DNA of 64,000 bases. Origin: Lachnospiraceae bacterium (GTDB lineage: Bacteria > Bacillota > Clostridia > Lachnospirales > Lachnospiraceae). The stretch is from positions 1 through 64,000 of the forward strand of contig JAILMH010000003.1 of NCBI GenBank assembly GCA_024692715.1, read 5' to 3'. Below the pieces are notes generated by a model that saw only the letters and a program-made list of their open reading frames with translations, was not told the DNA's origin and made no database searches. How positions within the stretch are numbered: position 1 is the stretch's first letter; every line of letters begins with the position of its first letter. Of this stretch, positions 28,829 through 37,898 are shown in pieces. The translations under genes and the position numbers were made by a program.

Positions 28829-30495
28829 ACTTCCATTATGATGGGAAGAATCATAGGGCGACGCTTCGTCTTTTTCCAAAGATAATCAGAAAGACTGTCT
28901 CTGAGCGTGCTCTTGATCTTGCTCCAGTCTGTAATACCTTTTTCCGAAAGTTCATCCATCTGATCCTGAAGGATCTCTGTCGAATCCTCAAGAAGTGCAT
29001 CAGATTCTCTTACATATACAAAACCTCTTGAAACGATGTCAGGTCCTGCAAGAACCTGTCCTGTTCCGCGCTGCATTGTAAGTACTATGATGACAATACC
29101 GTCCTCAGCAAGATGCTGTCTGTCACGGAGTACGATATTTCCAACATCACCGACTCCAAGTCCGTCAACATATATAGCGCCTGTCGGTACGTGCTTTGCA
29201 ACCTTTGCCCCGTCATCATCTATCTCAAGCACATCACCTGAATGAAGCATAAGGATGTGATCGTGATCATATCCGAGCTCCTCGGCAATAGTTGCCTGTG
29301 CATGGCGGTGACGGTACTCTCCGTGTGCAGGAATAGAATACTTAGGTTTTACAAGGGAGTAGATAAGCTTGATCTCCTCTCTGCACGCATGTCCTGAAAC
29401 ATGAGCATCCTGGAAAATAACCTCTGCACCCTTTTCTTCAAGTTCATCAATGATCCTTGAAACTGATTTCTCATTTCCGGGAATCGGATTTGAACTGAAG
29501 ATGATAACGTCGTTAGGCTTGATCGTAACCTTCTTATGCATGTTCATCGCCATTCTCGAAAGGGCAGCCATTGACTCTCCCTGGCTTCCTGTTGTGACGA
29601 TAACAAGCTTTTCATCCGGATAATTCTTGATCTCATCAACGCTGATAAGTGTATTATCCGTGATCTTAATGTAGCCAAGCTCTGTTGCTGTCTCGATAAC
29701 GTTGACCATTGAACGTCCTTCGACAACGACTTTTCTTCCATACTTTTCAGCAGAGTTGATTATCTGCTGAACACGGTCTACATTAGATGCAAATGTGGCA
29801 ATTATGATACGGTTTCTCTTGTGCTCTCCGAAAAGTGTATCAAACACCTTTCCAATAGTACGCTCAGATCTGGTAAAGCCCTCACGTTCAGCATTTGTAC
29901 TATCGCACATAAGCGCAAGAACACCCTTCTTGCCGATTTCACCGAATCTCTGAAGATCGATAGCATCACCGAATACCGGTGTGTAGTCAACCTTAAAGTC
30001 TCCTGTGTGAACTACGATTCCTGCCGGAGAATAGATGGCAAGTGCAGATGCATCGGCAATTGAATGGTTAGTCTTGATGAACTCAATTCGGAAAGCTCCG
30101 AGATTGATAGACTGACCATGCTTGATCACCTTACGTCTTACACACTTTAAGAGCCCATGCTCTTCAAGCTTACGGTCGATAAGGCCGATTGTAAGCTTGG
30201 TAGCATAAATAGGCGCATTTACCTCCTTCAGGACATATGGAAGCGCTCCGATATGATCCTCGTGTCCATGTGTGATAATAAATCCCTTTACCTTATCGAT
30301 GTTGTCTTTAAGGTAGCTCACATCTGGAATACAAAGATCAATTCCGAGCATGTCATCCTCCGGAAATGCAAGTCCGCAGTCCACTACAATGATGCTGTCC
30401 TCATACTCAAACGCTGTAATGTTCATTCCGATCTGTTCAAGACCGCCGAGAGGTATGATCTTCAGCTTAGAGTGGTCTTTATTCAGTTTTTTCAA
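28825..30495 (-). CDS. rnj: Ribonuclease J
   Basis: LKIIPLGGLEQIGMNITAFEYEDSIIVVDCGLAFPEDDMLGIDLCIPD, ITHGHEDHIGALPYVL metallo-beta-lactamase motif. Confidence 0.95.
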   Translation of the reverse strand: MKKLNKDHSKLKIIPLGGLEQIGMNITAFEYEDSIIVVDCGLAFPEDDMLGIDLCIPDVSYLKDNIDKVKGFIITHGHEDHIGALPYVLKEVNAPIYATKLTIGLIDRKLEEHGLLKCVRRKVIKHGQSINLGAFRIEFIKTNHSIADASALAIYSPAGIVVHTGDFKVDYTPVFGDAIDLQRFGEIGKKGVLALMCDSTNAEREGFTRSERTIGKVFDTLFGEHKRNRIIIATFASNVDRVQQIINSAEKYGRKVVVEGRSMVNVIETATELGYIKITDNTLISVDEIKNYPDEKLVIVTTGSQGESMAALSRMAMNMHKKVTIKPNDVIIFSSNPIPGNEKSVSRIIDELEEKGAEVIFQDAHVSGHACREEIKLIYSLVKPKYSIPAHGEYRHRHAQATIAEELGYDHDHILMLHSGDVLEIDDDGAKVAKHVPTGAIYVDGLGVGDVGNIVLRDRQHLAEDGIVIIVLTMQRGTGQVLAGPDIVSRGFVYVRESDALLEDSTEILQDQMDELSEKGITDWSKIKSTLRDSLSDYLWKKTKRRPMILPIIMEV

Positions 30496-30525
30496 ATATT
30501 TAATCCTCCGTTCATGTACCGTCCT

Positions 30526-31032
30526 TTATTTCAAAGACGTATTTCCTTCGTCCATTTTTTTCGCACACTCAGCACAATAGCCGTAAAATCTCACTTCGTG
30601 ATTGACAATTCTAAAACCGGTCGTTTCAGAAACATTTAATTCAAGATCATCAAGCAGATCTTTTTCGAAAGGAATTATATTCCCGCATTTAATACAGATA
30701 AGATGATGATGCCTGTGATGTGCTCCCACGCTTTCGTCAATGTCGCTAATTTCATAACGCGCATTTCCGTCATCGAGATTAATACGATCTACGAGCCCAA
30801 GCTGAACTAAAAGCTGGATCGATCTATAAACAGTGGCCAGTCCGATTCCCAGACCGAGCTCACATGTCTTTCTATATATTTCTTCAGCCGTAAGGTGCGC
30901 ACCTCTTGCCTCTGTAAGAATGCGCAAAATGAGGAGCCTCTGACTTGTTATCTTGAGGCCCTTCTCCTTAAGCCTTGCTTTCAATTGTTCTTCTTCAAAA
31001 GTTTCGAAATTCAACGGATTTTTTTCATTCAA
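30526..31032 (-). CDS. Fur/PerR-family transcriptional regulator
   Basis: KGLKITSQRLLILRIL, HHRHHHLICIKCG, CAEC motifs. Confidence 0.92.
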   Translation of the reverse strand: MNEKNPLNFETFEEEQLKARLKEKGLKITSQRLLILRILTEARGAHLTAEEIYRKTCELGLGIGLATVYRSIQLLVQLGLVDRINLDDGNARYEISDIDESVGAHHRHHHLICIKCGNIIPFEKDLLDDLELNVSETTGFRIVNHEVRFYGYCAECAKKMDEGNTSLK

Positions 31033-31282
31033 ACTCTACATCCCCTAACAGTTTGCCAAAGGCCTCCATCACCGGTGTAAGTTCTTCTTCATCGAAGACT
31101 GTCGCATAGACAACGTCGTCTGAACCTTCAGCTACTCCCTCTTCCTTGAGAATAAGTGCATCAGTATCGCCTTCCTCATCCTCTGTTACAAGTAAATACT
31201 GTGAACCCTTTACTGAAGTTTCAGCAAGTATAAAATACTCCATCTCTTCGCCATCTTCTGATGTGAATTTAAGCTTTTCCAT
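31025..31282 (-). CDS. DUF1292 domain protein
   Basis: EDGEEMEYFILAETSVKGSQYLLVTEDEEGDTDALILKE; conserved position between ruvX and fur. Confidence 0.87.
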   Translation of the reverse strand: MEKLKFTSEDGEEMEYFILAETSVKGSQYLLVTEDEEGDTDALILKEEGVAEGSDDVVYATVFDEEELTPVMEAFGKLLGDVEFE

Positions 31283-31289
31283 TTAATCC

Positions 31290-31715
31290 TCAATTCTCTA
31301 AACTGTTTATATAATCCTGAAGGATAACAGCCGCAGCAATGCTGTCGACACGTTCCTTTCTTTCACGCCTGTCCTTCATATCGTTGGCATCCATGATCTC
31401 GTCTGCTTCAACTGTCGTAAGGCGCTCATCTACCATGTGAATAGGAAGTCCTGTACGTCTTCCGATCATATCCGCAAAAGCCCTGGCTTTTTCAGCGCGC
31501 TCTCCCTCGCTCCCGTCCATGTTCAACGGAAGTCCTACTATTACCTCATCAACCTTACTGTCTACGATGATAGTCTCTATTCGGGCACAAGTGCGCCTCA
31601 ATCTTTTTTCGTTTTCACGGCGCACTATCTCCACGCCATGTGCAAGTTTACCTGTTGGGTCACTTAAAGCGACTCCAACGGTCTTTGATCCATAATCTAA
31701 TCCGATGTATTTCAT
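31290..31715 (-). CDS. ruvX: Holliday junction resolvase RuvX/YqgF
   Basis: [54 protein letters not shown]. Confidence 0.95.
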   Translation of the reverse strand: MKYIGLDYGSKTVGVALSDPTGKLAHGVEIVRRENEKRLRRTCARIETIIVDSKVDEVIVGLPLNMDGSEGERAEKARAFADMIGRRTGLPIHMVDERLTTVEADEIMDANDMKDRRERKERVDSIAAAVILQDYINSLEN

Positions 31716-31990
31716 TTGTCCCAGCCATTGCTTTTAATATATTGTTTCAGAAGTTCCTCAACGAGCTCATCCCGTTCTACCTTCATAATAAGCGATCTTG
31801 CATTATTATGACTTGTGATATATGTAGGGTCTCCTGACATAATATATCCAACGATCTGACTTATCGGATTATATCCTTTTTCCGTTAATGCTTCATACAC
31901 TGTTGAAAGTACTACCTTTACGCCTGTTTCCGGCTCTGTTTCAACTTTGAAAAACTGAGTACTTCCAAGATCTTTATCTTTTAAATTCAT
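31712..31990 (-). CDS. ireB: IreB family regulatory phosphoprotein
   Basis: [12 protein letters not shown]...[39 protein letters not shown]. Confidence 0.93.
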   Translation of the reverse strand: MNLKDKDLGSTQFFKVETEPETGVKVVLSTVYEALTEKGYNPISQIVGYIMSGDPTYITSHNNARSLIMKVERDELVEELLKQYIKSNGWDK

Positions 31991-32120
31991 TCCGTCCTGC
32001 TCTCCTTTTTTGAAGTGCACCTTTTATGAACGAAAATTGGCATTTTCATTCAATCTATTCTCTTAATTGTATATCACCAATGACAAAAATTCAAGAAAAC
32101 GTATATACCAACATCCGAAA

Positions 32121-32177
32121 GTGTAAAAAATCTGTATATGCAATTAGGGGGATTCCTATACAGAAATCCTCCTAATT
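32121..32177 (-). terminator. Hairpin/terminator-like element with a possible pseudoknot, downstream of the DUF4956 gene
   Basis: Minus strand AATTAGGAGGATT-TCTGTATAGG-AATCCCCCTAATT-GCA-TATACAGA-TTTTTT; 13 bp stem with one G-T pair; the loop TCTGTATA complements TATACAGA just before the T-run. Confidence 0.6.
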
Positions 32178-32223
32178 CTATGTCCATCGTTAAATTTTTG
32201 TGAATTATCTAAATTTACGAAAC

Positions 32224-32904
32224 TTATCCGTGATACTCGCCATTGTAAGCGATCATTGTAACATCATCGATTCCGCTGATAGCACGGATCTCATCTGCCA
32301 CCTTGAGATCCTTCTCAACACAGTCAACCTGAACCGTAAGCTCTGTGCTTCCTTCTCTTACAGTCTTTGACTTAACTGAATGCTCAAACTTCTTAAGCTT
32401 TTCAAGTGCCTTTTCCTCAGCATCACCATTTGCATGAATGACCATGATATAAGCCTTTGCAATACTGTGCTTTCCATTCATCGCAATGATAAGGATGAGC
32501 ATGAAGAACATTCCGATAGCTGCAAGAAGATACATACTTGCACCAACTGTAATACCTGTCGTTATCGCCCAGAAGAGATACAAAATATCCAGCGGTTCCT
32601 TGATCGCCGTACGGTATCTGACGATTGAAAGTGCACCGACCATACCAAGTGAGATAACTATGTTTGTACTAATAGCAAGTGTAACCATACATGTAAGAAC
32701 TGTCATTCCTACAAGAGTAAGTGCAAACGATCTGGAATAGATAACTCCCTTGTAAAACTTCTTATAAATTGCATAAATAAGAAGCCCAGCAATCAGTGCC
32801 AGTGCCATATCAACCATAATGGTAAGCAGAGTGCTGAGAGAAATTGTCTGATTATACATATCAGATTCCAGTACCGATTTCTTGATCATTGCTTTAACGC
32901 TCAT
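32224..32904 (-). CDS. DUF4956 membrane protein
   Basis: Multi-TM N-terminus with SLGMVGALSIVRYRTAIKEPLDILYLFWAITTGI; next to VTC and CotH genes. Confidence 0.88.
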   Translation of the reverse strand: MSVKAMIKKSVLESDMYNQTISLSTLLTIMVDMALALIAGLLIYAIYKKFYKGVIYSRSFALTLVGMTVLTCMVTLAISTNIVISLGMVGALSIVRYRTAIKEPLDILYLFWAITTGITVGASMYLLAAIGMFFMLILIIAMNGKHSIAKAYIMVIHANGDAEEKALEKLKKFEHSVKSKTVREGSTELTVQVDCVEKDLKVADEIRAISGIDDVTMIAYNGEYHG

Positions 32905-32981
32905 TATAATTCCAACCTTTCCTTTGCCCCTTGGTGATAAATATCCCCTTTAGATATTACACCTGATTTATTATTTTAACC

Positions 32982-33692
32982 TTAATTAAACCCATAAATA
33001 TTTCTTTTTACATCATCGCACATAACAAACTTGGATGCAGCAGTATATATCGACTGCTCCGGAGGAAGGATGCTTCTGAAAATATCCGGAAGAAATTCTG
33101 TGTATTTTACTTCCATGATAAGATATTCCGGCTCCATCGCATCATATACCGGGATATTTTTACTGAATATATCCCAATCAGTGAAAGCGGACCTTACCTT
33201 CATGTCAAATGTGATCCGCACCGTTCCCTGATCATATATCCACGGAATCCGGTCATAGTCTACGATGACCTCCGGCTTCATGCCATTAACAGTACATTCC
33301 AGATAAAATTCTCTGCACAGTTCATCATCACGTTTGAGAAGAAATGCATAGTCACCTTTTATGATCTTTTCTACTTCTTCTCTGCTCAGGCGGGCCGAAG
33401 CTTTGTATATATAGTTTCCCTGTTTACGTTTACATTCAAGGCTTATAAAATCATCACTATAATTATAAATTCTTATACGATATTTTTTTCTCACAGCTGT
33501 TCCGGCCATTTTTTCTTCATACGCATTGTGCCATAAATCATCAAAATACAGGCTTCGTATGAAGTACTGACCATCAATAGCATGAGAGTCAATCGATGCA
33601 AACGTTTTAAGACGACTTTCAATCACGTCTTTTTCTGCATAGCTAATCAAATATTTCATCTCATGCCTAAATTTGACTGTCTTATCGCTCAT
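32982..33692 (-). CDS. VTC-domain (polyphosphate polymerase-like) protein
   Basis: FRHEMKYLISYAEKDVIESRLK...YFIRSLYFDD...RKKYRIRIYNYSDDFISLECKRKQGNYIYKASARLS...YLIMEVKYTEFLP. Confidence 0.88.
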   Translation of the reverse strand: MSDKTVKFRHEMKYLISYAEKDVIESRLKTFASIDSHAIDGQYFIRSLYFDDLWHNAYEEKMAGTAVRKKYRIRIYNYSDDFISLECKRKQGNYIYKASARLSREEVEKIIKGDYAFLLKRDDELCREFYLECTVNGMKPEVIVDYDRIPWIYDQGTVRITFDMKVRSAFTDWDIFSKNIPVYDAMEPEYLIMEVKYTEFLPDIFRSILPPEQSIYTAASKFVMCDDVKRNIYGFN

Positions 33693-33757
33693 ATCCTCTT
33701 CTTTCCCCAATTAATTGATTCTACCGTAAACAGTTTAAAATGTCTAATAACAACTAA

Positions 33758-35848
33758 CTATTTACAATTTAACTCAACATCTTTAACTATGTATTCGTAA
33801 CGCTTTTCATAAAATTCCTTGAGCTTATCCACTTCAGCATCAAAATCGCTTATCGTCTTTTTCCCACTGTAATAGCGCTCATATGTAAGCTCCATCTGTG
33901 GTCTTATAAGCTCTGCCAGCGAATCTATCTTAGCATTCACCTGCTCTGTATCAAAGAGCTCTGTGCTTATTTCATCAAAGCGCTCCTTAAAATCTTTTCT
34001 AAACTGTTCACTCTTCATTAGCGACTTAAGGAGCCAGTTCTTACCGCTGACTTCTGTAAGACTTTCAAGCTCAACATTTTCAAGATCCATGGATGTGGAA
34101 TTCACATCAAATATGCAGAATCTCCACTTTCCATCTTCATATTCACCATTGCCGGTCTCTCTGACGCGCCACATTCCAACGTTAGATCCGGGCCAGTCGT
34201 TAGTATGCGCAATGTAGATCTGCGCAGTGTAATAATCCAAAAGACTGTCTATGTCCACCCGCTTTTTGAACTCTTCATAAACCGCCGGATCATTCAGATC
34301 AGCATGCGTAACATACGTGGTAAGCTCGTCATAAAGCTCTTTATCCTCAGGATCACCTGCACCGACAGCATCATTTTTTATCATTATGACATTGTTTTCA
34401 TCAACGCCATATTTATCCGAAAAATATGTTTTGCTGTACTTTTGTGCGATCCAGTATAATCCCCAGTACTCGCCATCCAGAAAAACCGCTGCCGGCTTTC
34501 CTTCAAGCACTGCTGCCGAGCTGTCTTTCATAATGTCCGCGAAAAGCATATCCTTAAGCTTTGTGCTGAGATCATCACCTCCGCTGAAAAGAGATATAGA
34601 TTTTTCTTTCCTGTCACCTGCGATCAGATTTTTATCAAAATATGAATCTCCATATGCACCTCTGGCGAAAAGATTAAAGCTCTTCTGCGCATATCCACGG
34701 CTTCCGCCGCCCTTTATCCTGACGCCAAGTGCCTGTGTCAGCTCAAGCTCATGGTTTTCATCAAAAAATGATACCACAGCAGCTCTTTCAGCTTTCCTTC
34801 CGGCAAGGTGATAGTTTCCCGGGGTCCACCACCATATCCCGGCTTTATCGTAGCTTTCTTCTGCTCCGGAAGTTACGTAATCCGCATAGGTCTTACCCAG
34901 CACATAAATTCCGTTCTCATAGGAGAAAAGCCCCTCAGGATCGCTTACAAGGCTTACAACGCTGATACCATCATATTTTTCTTTTTTATCGTATCCGACA
35001 AAATAAACCGATGTATAGGAATCACTCTTTTTCCCGGAATCATCAAAGGCTGCAGCTCTTACCACAACTGCCTTATCCACCGGCTTTGAAGGAATATAAG
35101 TCCTTATCGCAACATCTTCACTTGCAGAATACACATTTTCATTTTTACTTGCATCCGTTATCTCCAACGGTGCTGTATACTTCTCTGAATCACTGTCCGG
35201 CTCACTACCGTCAAGTGTATAACGGATCGTAAGTCCCGGCTCTGTACTTAGAGAAAGCTTGAAGTCTTCATCATAAAAGCCGCTGCTTTCGGAGAAATTA
35301 ACAGCCGCATTCAGTGTTTCTTTAAGACTCACTGCACTGTCATTACTGGCAATAGGCGTAGGTGTCAGCCTATCCCATTTCGAATCTCCATCCCTTATCC
35401 TTCCCCAGACTGTATCCGGTTTCAGATAAGGAACATCTATTTCATCAATTACTCTGCCGCTTGGAGTCGTCAGACTTATTGCAGTCCCCTCAGACGAGAT
35501 TGAAAAGTCAGCCTCTCCATCTACTCCATCACTATCTGCAAATATTATAAGATATCCATTCGCCGGTACTATCTTTCCATCGATCGTCCATCCTGAATCA
35601 AGCGCTTTGTTTTTAGAAAGACGCCACCCTGTAATATCCACATCTTCAGAAGTCGGATTATACAGCTCTATCCAATCCGGATATCTCCCGTAATTATCAG
35701 AAACTGTTGACAGATTTGAAGCACACACCTCATTTATAAGCACATGCCTGCCATCACTCCATAAACTTCTGCAGACTGCCAAAGTAATGATAAGTGCAAA
35801 GAATATCAGAAGTACCACATGAAGGTACCTGTTAAACCACTTTCGCAT
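33758..35848 (-). CDS. CotH kinase-family protein with lamin-tail and chitobiase-C-terminal-like domains
   Basis: INEVCASNLSTVSDNYGRYPDWIELYNPTSEDVDITGWRLS (LTD), GLTIRYTLDGSEPDSDSEKYTAPLEI, and the CotH region KSFNLFARGAYGDSYF...WKFCIFDVNS-like. Confidence 0.88.
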   Translation of the reverse strand: MRKWFNRYLHVVLLIFFALIITLAVCRSLWSDGRHVLINEVCASNLSTVSDNYGRYPDWIELYNPTSEDVDITGWRLSKNKALDSGWTIDGKIVPANGYLIIFADSDGVDGEADFSISSEGTAISLTTPSGRVIDEIDVPYLKPDTVWGRIRDGDSKWDRLTPTPIASNDSAVSLKETLNAAVNFSESSGFYDEDFKLSLSTEPGLTIRYTLDGSEPDSDSEKYTAPLEITDASKNENVYSASEDVAIRTYIPSKPVDKAVVVRAAAFDDSGKKSDSYTSVYFVGYDKKEKYDGISVVSLVSDPEGLFSYENGIYVLGKTYADYVTSGAEESYDKAGIWWWTPGNYHLAGRKAERAAVVSFFDENHELELTQALGVRIKGGGSRGYAQKSFNLFARGAYGDSYFDKNLIAGDRKEKSISLFSGGDDLSTKLKDMLFADIMKDSSAAVLEGKPAAVFLDGEYWGLYWIAQKYSKTYFSDKYGVDENNVIMIKNDAVGAGDPEDKELYDELTTYVTHADLNDPAVYEEFKKRVDIDSLLDYYTAQIYIAHTNDWPGSNVGMWRVRETGNGEYEDGKWRFCIFDVNSTSMDLENVELESLTEVSGKNWLLKSLMKSEQFRKDFKERFDEISTELFDTEQVNAKIDSLAELIRPQMELTYERYYSGKKTISDFDAEVDKLKEFYEKRYEYIVKDVELNCK

Positions 35849-35887
35849 ACATATAATGCCCTTCGCTTTTCTGTCTCGAAAAACAAA

Positions 35888-36622
35888 TTATTTGAAAAGC
35901 TCTGACGCTGCTCTGAGATCATTCTCATTATCGATCTCATACCATTTTTCTCCGTTAAGCCTGCGTGCCTTTAGAGTTTGCCCTTCAAGACTTCTTATTA
36001 TACCAATAACTGACTCATAGTAAACATTATCTCCCATAGCTTTTCTATATGCCTCCATAAAGGGAACATAATACTTAGTCGAAAAGCCACGGCTAAACTT
36101 GTACATATTGACTGTTTTATAATACTCTGATTTTTCTTCTTCACAAAATTTTTTTCCGGGAATAAAATCAATTATATTGTCATTTTCATCAAGTTTTAAG
36201 CAAGTTCCATCCATCCAGTCATCATATTTATCCACCAGTGCAACAGAGTCCCTTTCATCTTCCGCGAGTCCCTTTATCACTCCATGTTCAGTGATCAGAT
36301 CAGACTCCAGAAGCAGAGTATCATCTTCGAGAAGATATTTGTCCGCAATAAAGAGCGAATAAATATTATTTGTTGTATCATATATTTTATTTTCAACAAA
36401 CACAAGTGGGGTTTTTACACCAAGACTTTCTATATAGCCCTTAAGGAGCTCACTTTTATAGCCTGTGACGATTATTATCCGCTGGAGCTCTAATCCGTCA
36501 AGCTCGCGCAGCATCCTTTCAATGAGAGAAACCCCGTTTACCTTAACCATACACTTGGTATTATTCTCAGTATATTCTTTTAGCCTTTTACCCATTCCAG
36601 CTGCCAGAATCAATGCCTGCAT
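35888..36622 (-). CDS. LicC-like sugar/choline-phosphate nucleotidyltransferase
   Basis: MQALILAAGMGKRLKEYTENNTKCMVKVNGVSLIERMLRELDGL; start refined from 36724. Confidence 0.85.
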   Translation of the reverse strand: MQALILAAGMGKRLKEYTENNTKCMVKVNGVSLIERMLRELDGLELQRIIIVTGYKSELLKGYIESLGVKTPLVFVENKIYDTTNNIYSLFIADKYLLEDDTLLLESDLITEHGVIKGLAEDERDSVALVDKYDDWMDGTCLKLDENDNIIDFIPGKKFCEEEKSEYYKTVNMYKFSRGFSTKYYVPFMEAYRKAMGDNVYYESVIGIIRSLEGQTLKARRLNGEKWYEIDNENDLRAASELFK

Positions 36623-36623
36623 A

Positions 36624-37883
36624 TCAAATTCCTCCTGCTTTCTGTCCCAATTCTTCATACTTTCCAACAAGGTAATCCACTGTACGAACAGCAGCTTCTC
36701 CCGGAAGCTCCCATCTTTCGCCACGCACCTCAGCCCTTCCAGCCTTCAGTGGGTCCTCTTCTATCAACCTGTCGATGATTTCCTTTATATCTCCAAAGTC
36801 ACACTTTTCAAGCTTCTGTCCTATTCTCTTATGCGCATCAAAGCTGTATAGACCTTCTTTATCAAGCCACCACGCATCATAAGGTGAAAGATCAAAGGAT
36901 GTATCTGCGTACAACACCGGCTTATCAAAAACCAGTGCATAGTCAAATATAACACTCGAAAAGTCGGTTATCATGATATCTGCTTTATTAAGGACATCAA
37001 AATTGTCATTGTCCCTGTTCCATGAAAGCTTTTCGCTTTCAGGGTATTTACGCTGAAGCTCTTCCATAAGAGGAATTTCCGAAACAAATGACTGCGGATG
37101 TGGACGAACTATGATCTCATATCCTGTTTTCTGCAAGGCTTCGATCAATTCTCCGCCAAACCTTGACAGAATAGAGCTTTTACCCCAGGAAGATGCCACG
37201 AGCACTGTCCTTCCGGCCTTTTCGGCACGTCCTGTCTCTTCAAGCCGCTTCTTCATCACATCCATATATGCGGAGCCCACATAAGTAAGCTCTTTCTTCT
37301 TTATGGAAGGTCTTATTTTTTCCATATTTCTTATGTTCTTTTCCTGCACATTTCCGGAAAGAAGAACCGCATCATAATAATCAAGCCCGAACATCCTGTA
37401 AAGAGCACTGTCTCCAGTAGAATGATAGGTATGCACATACCAATCCACATTCTGTGAGCGTTTCCACTGATATACATCAAGCCCGGGAGTTGTCGCAAGA
37501 AGTATACCGGCCTTTGCAAAATTCAAACGGGCAAAGGCTTTGTTTCCCTCACCTATGAACTCACATTTAACATATTCATACTTTTCTTCAAGTGCCGGAT
37601 CATTAGAAGCTGCAGTCCAGTACTCAAGCGGTATTTTTCTCTTTTCAAACTCGTCACACACCGGCTTAAAAATATTCCAATACCATTTATTATCACTGAA
37701 TATCAGGTACGGTATCTTCTTTGCCGATGCAGTATCAACCTTGCCTCCGCTTATCATAAATTTAACCTTCAGAAAGATTTTTTGAAGAAAAAATACAACA
37801 GCAGCAGCTACTCCAACTATTACCGAAAACAGCATGCTTCCAGTACCCGGATCAATATATAGTAAAATTCCGGAATAATTCAT
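36624..37883 (-). CDS. Membrane-anchored CDP-glycerol glycerophosphotransferase (TagB/TagF)-family protein
   Basis: N-terminal YIDPGTGSMLFSVIVGVAAAVVFFLQKIF TM segment; C-terminal VLVASSWGKSS...IIVRPHPQS...ADIMITDFSSVIFDYALVFDKPVLY. Confidence 0.85.
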   Translation of the reverse strand: MNYSGILLYIDPGTGSMLFSVIVGVAAAVVFFLQKIFLKVKFMISGGKVDTASAKKIPYLIFSDNKWYWNIFKPVCDEFEKRKIPLEYWTAASNDPALEEKYEYVKCEFIGEGNKAFARLNFAKAGILLATTPGLDVYQWKRSQNVDWYVHTYHSTGDSALYRMFGLDYYDAVLLSGNVQEKNIRNMEKIRPSIKKKELTYVGSAYMDVMKKRLEETGRAEKAGRTVLVASSWGKSSILSRFGGELIEALQKTGYEIIVRPHPQSFVSEIPLMEELQRKYPESEKLSWNRDNDNFDVLNKADIMITDFSSVIFDYALVFDKPVLYADTSFDLSPYDAWWLDKEGLYSFDAHKRIGQKLEKCDFGDIKEIIDRLIEEDPLKAGRAEVRGERWELPGEAAVRTVDYLVGKYEELGQKAGGI

Positions 37884-37898
37884 AATTTCTGCCCTTCC

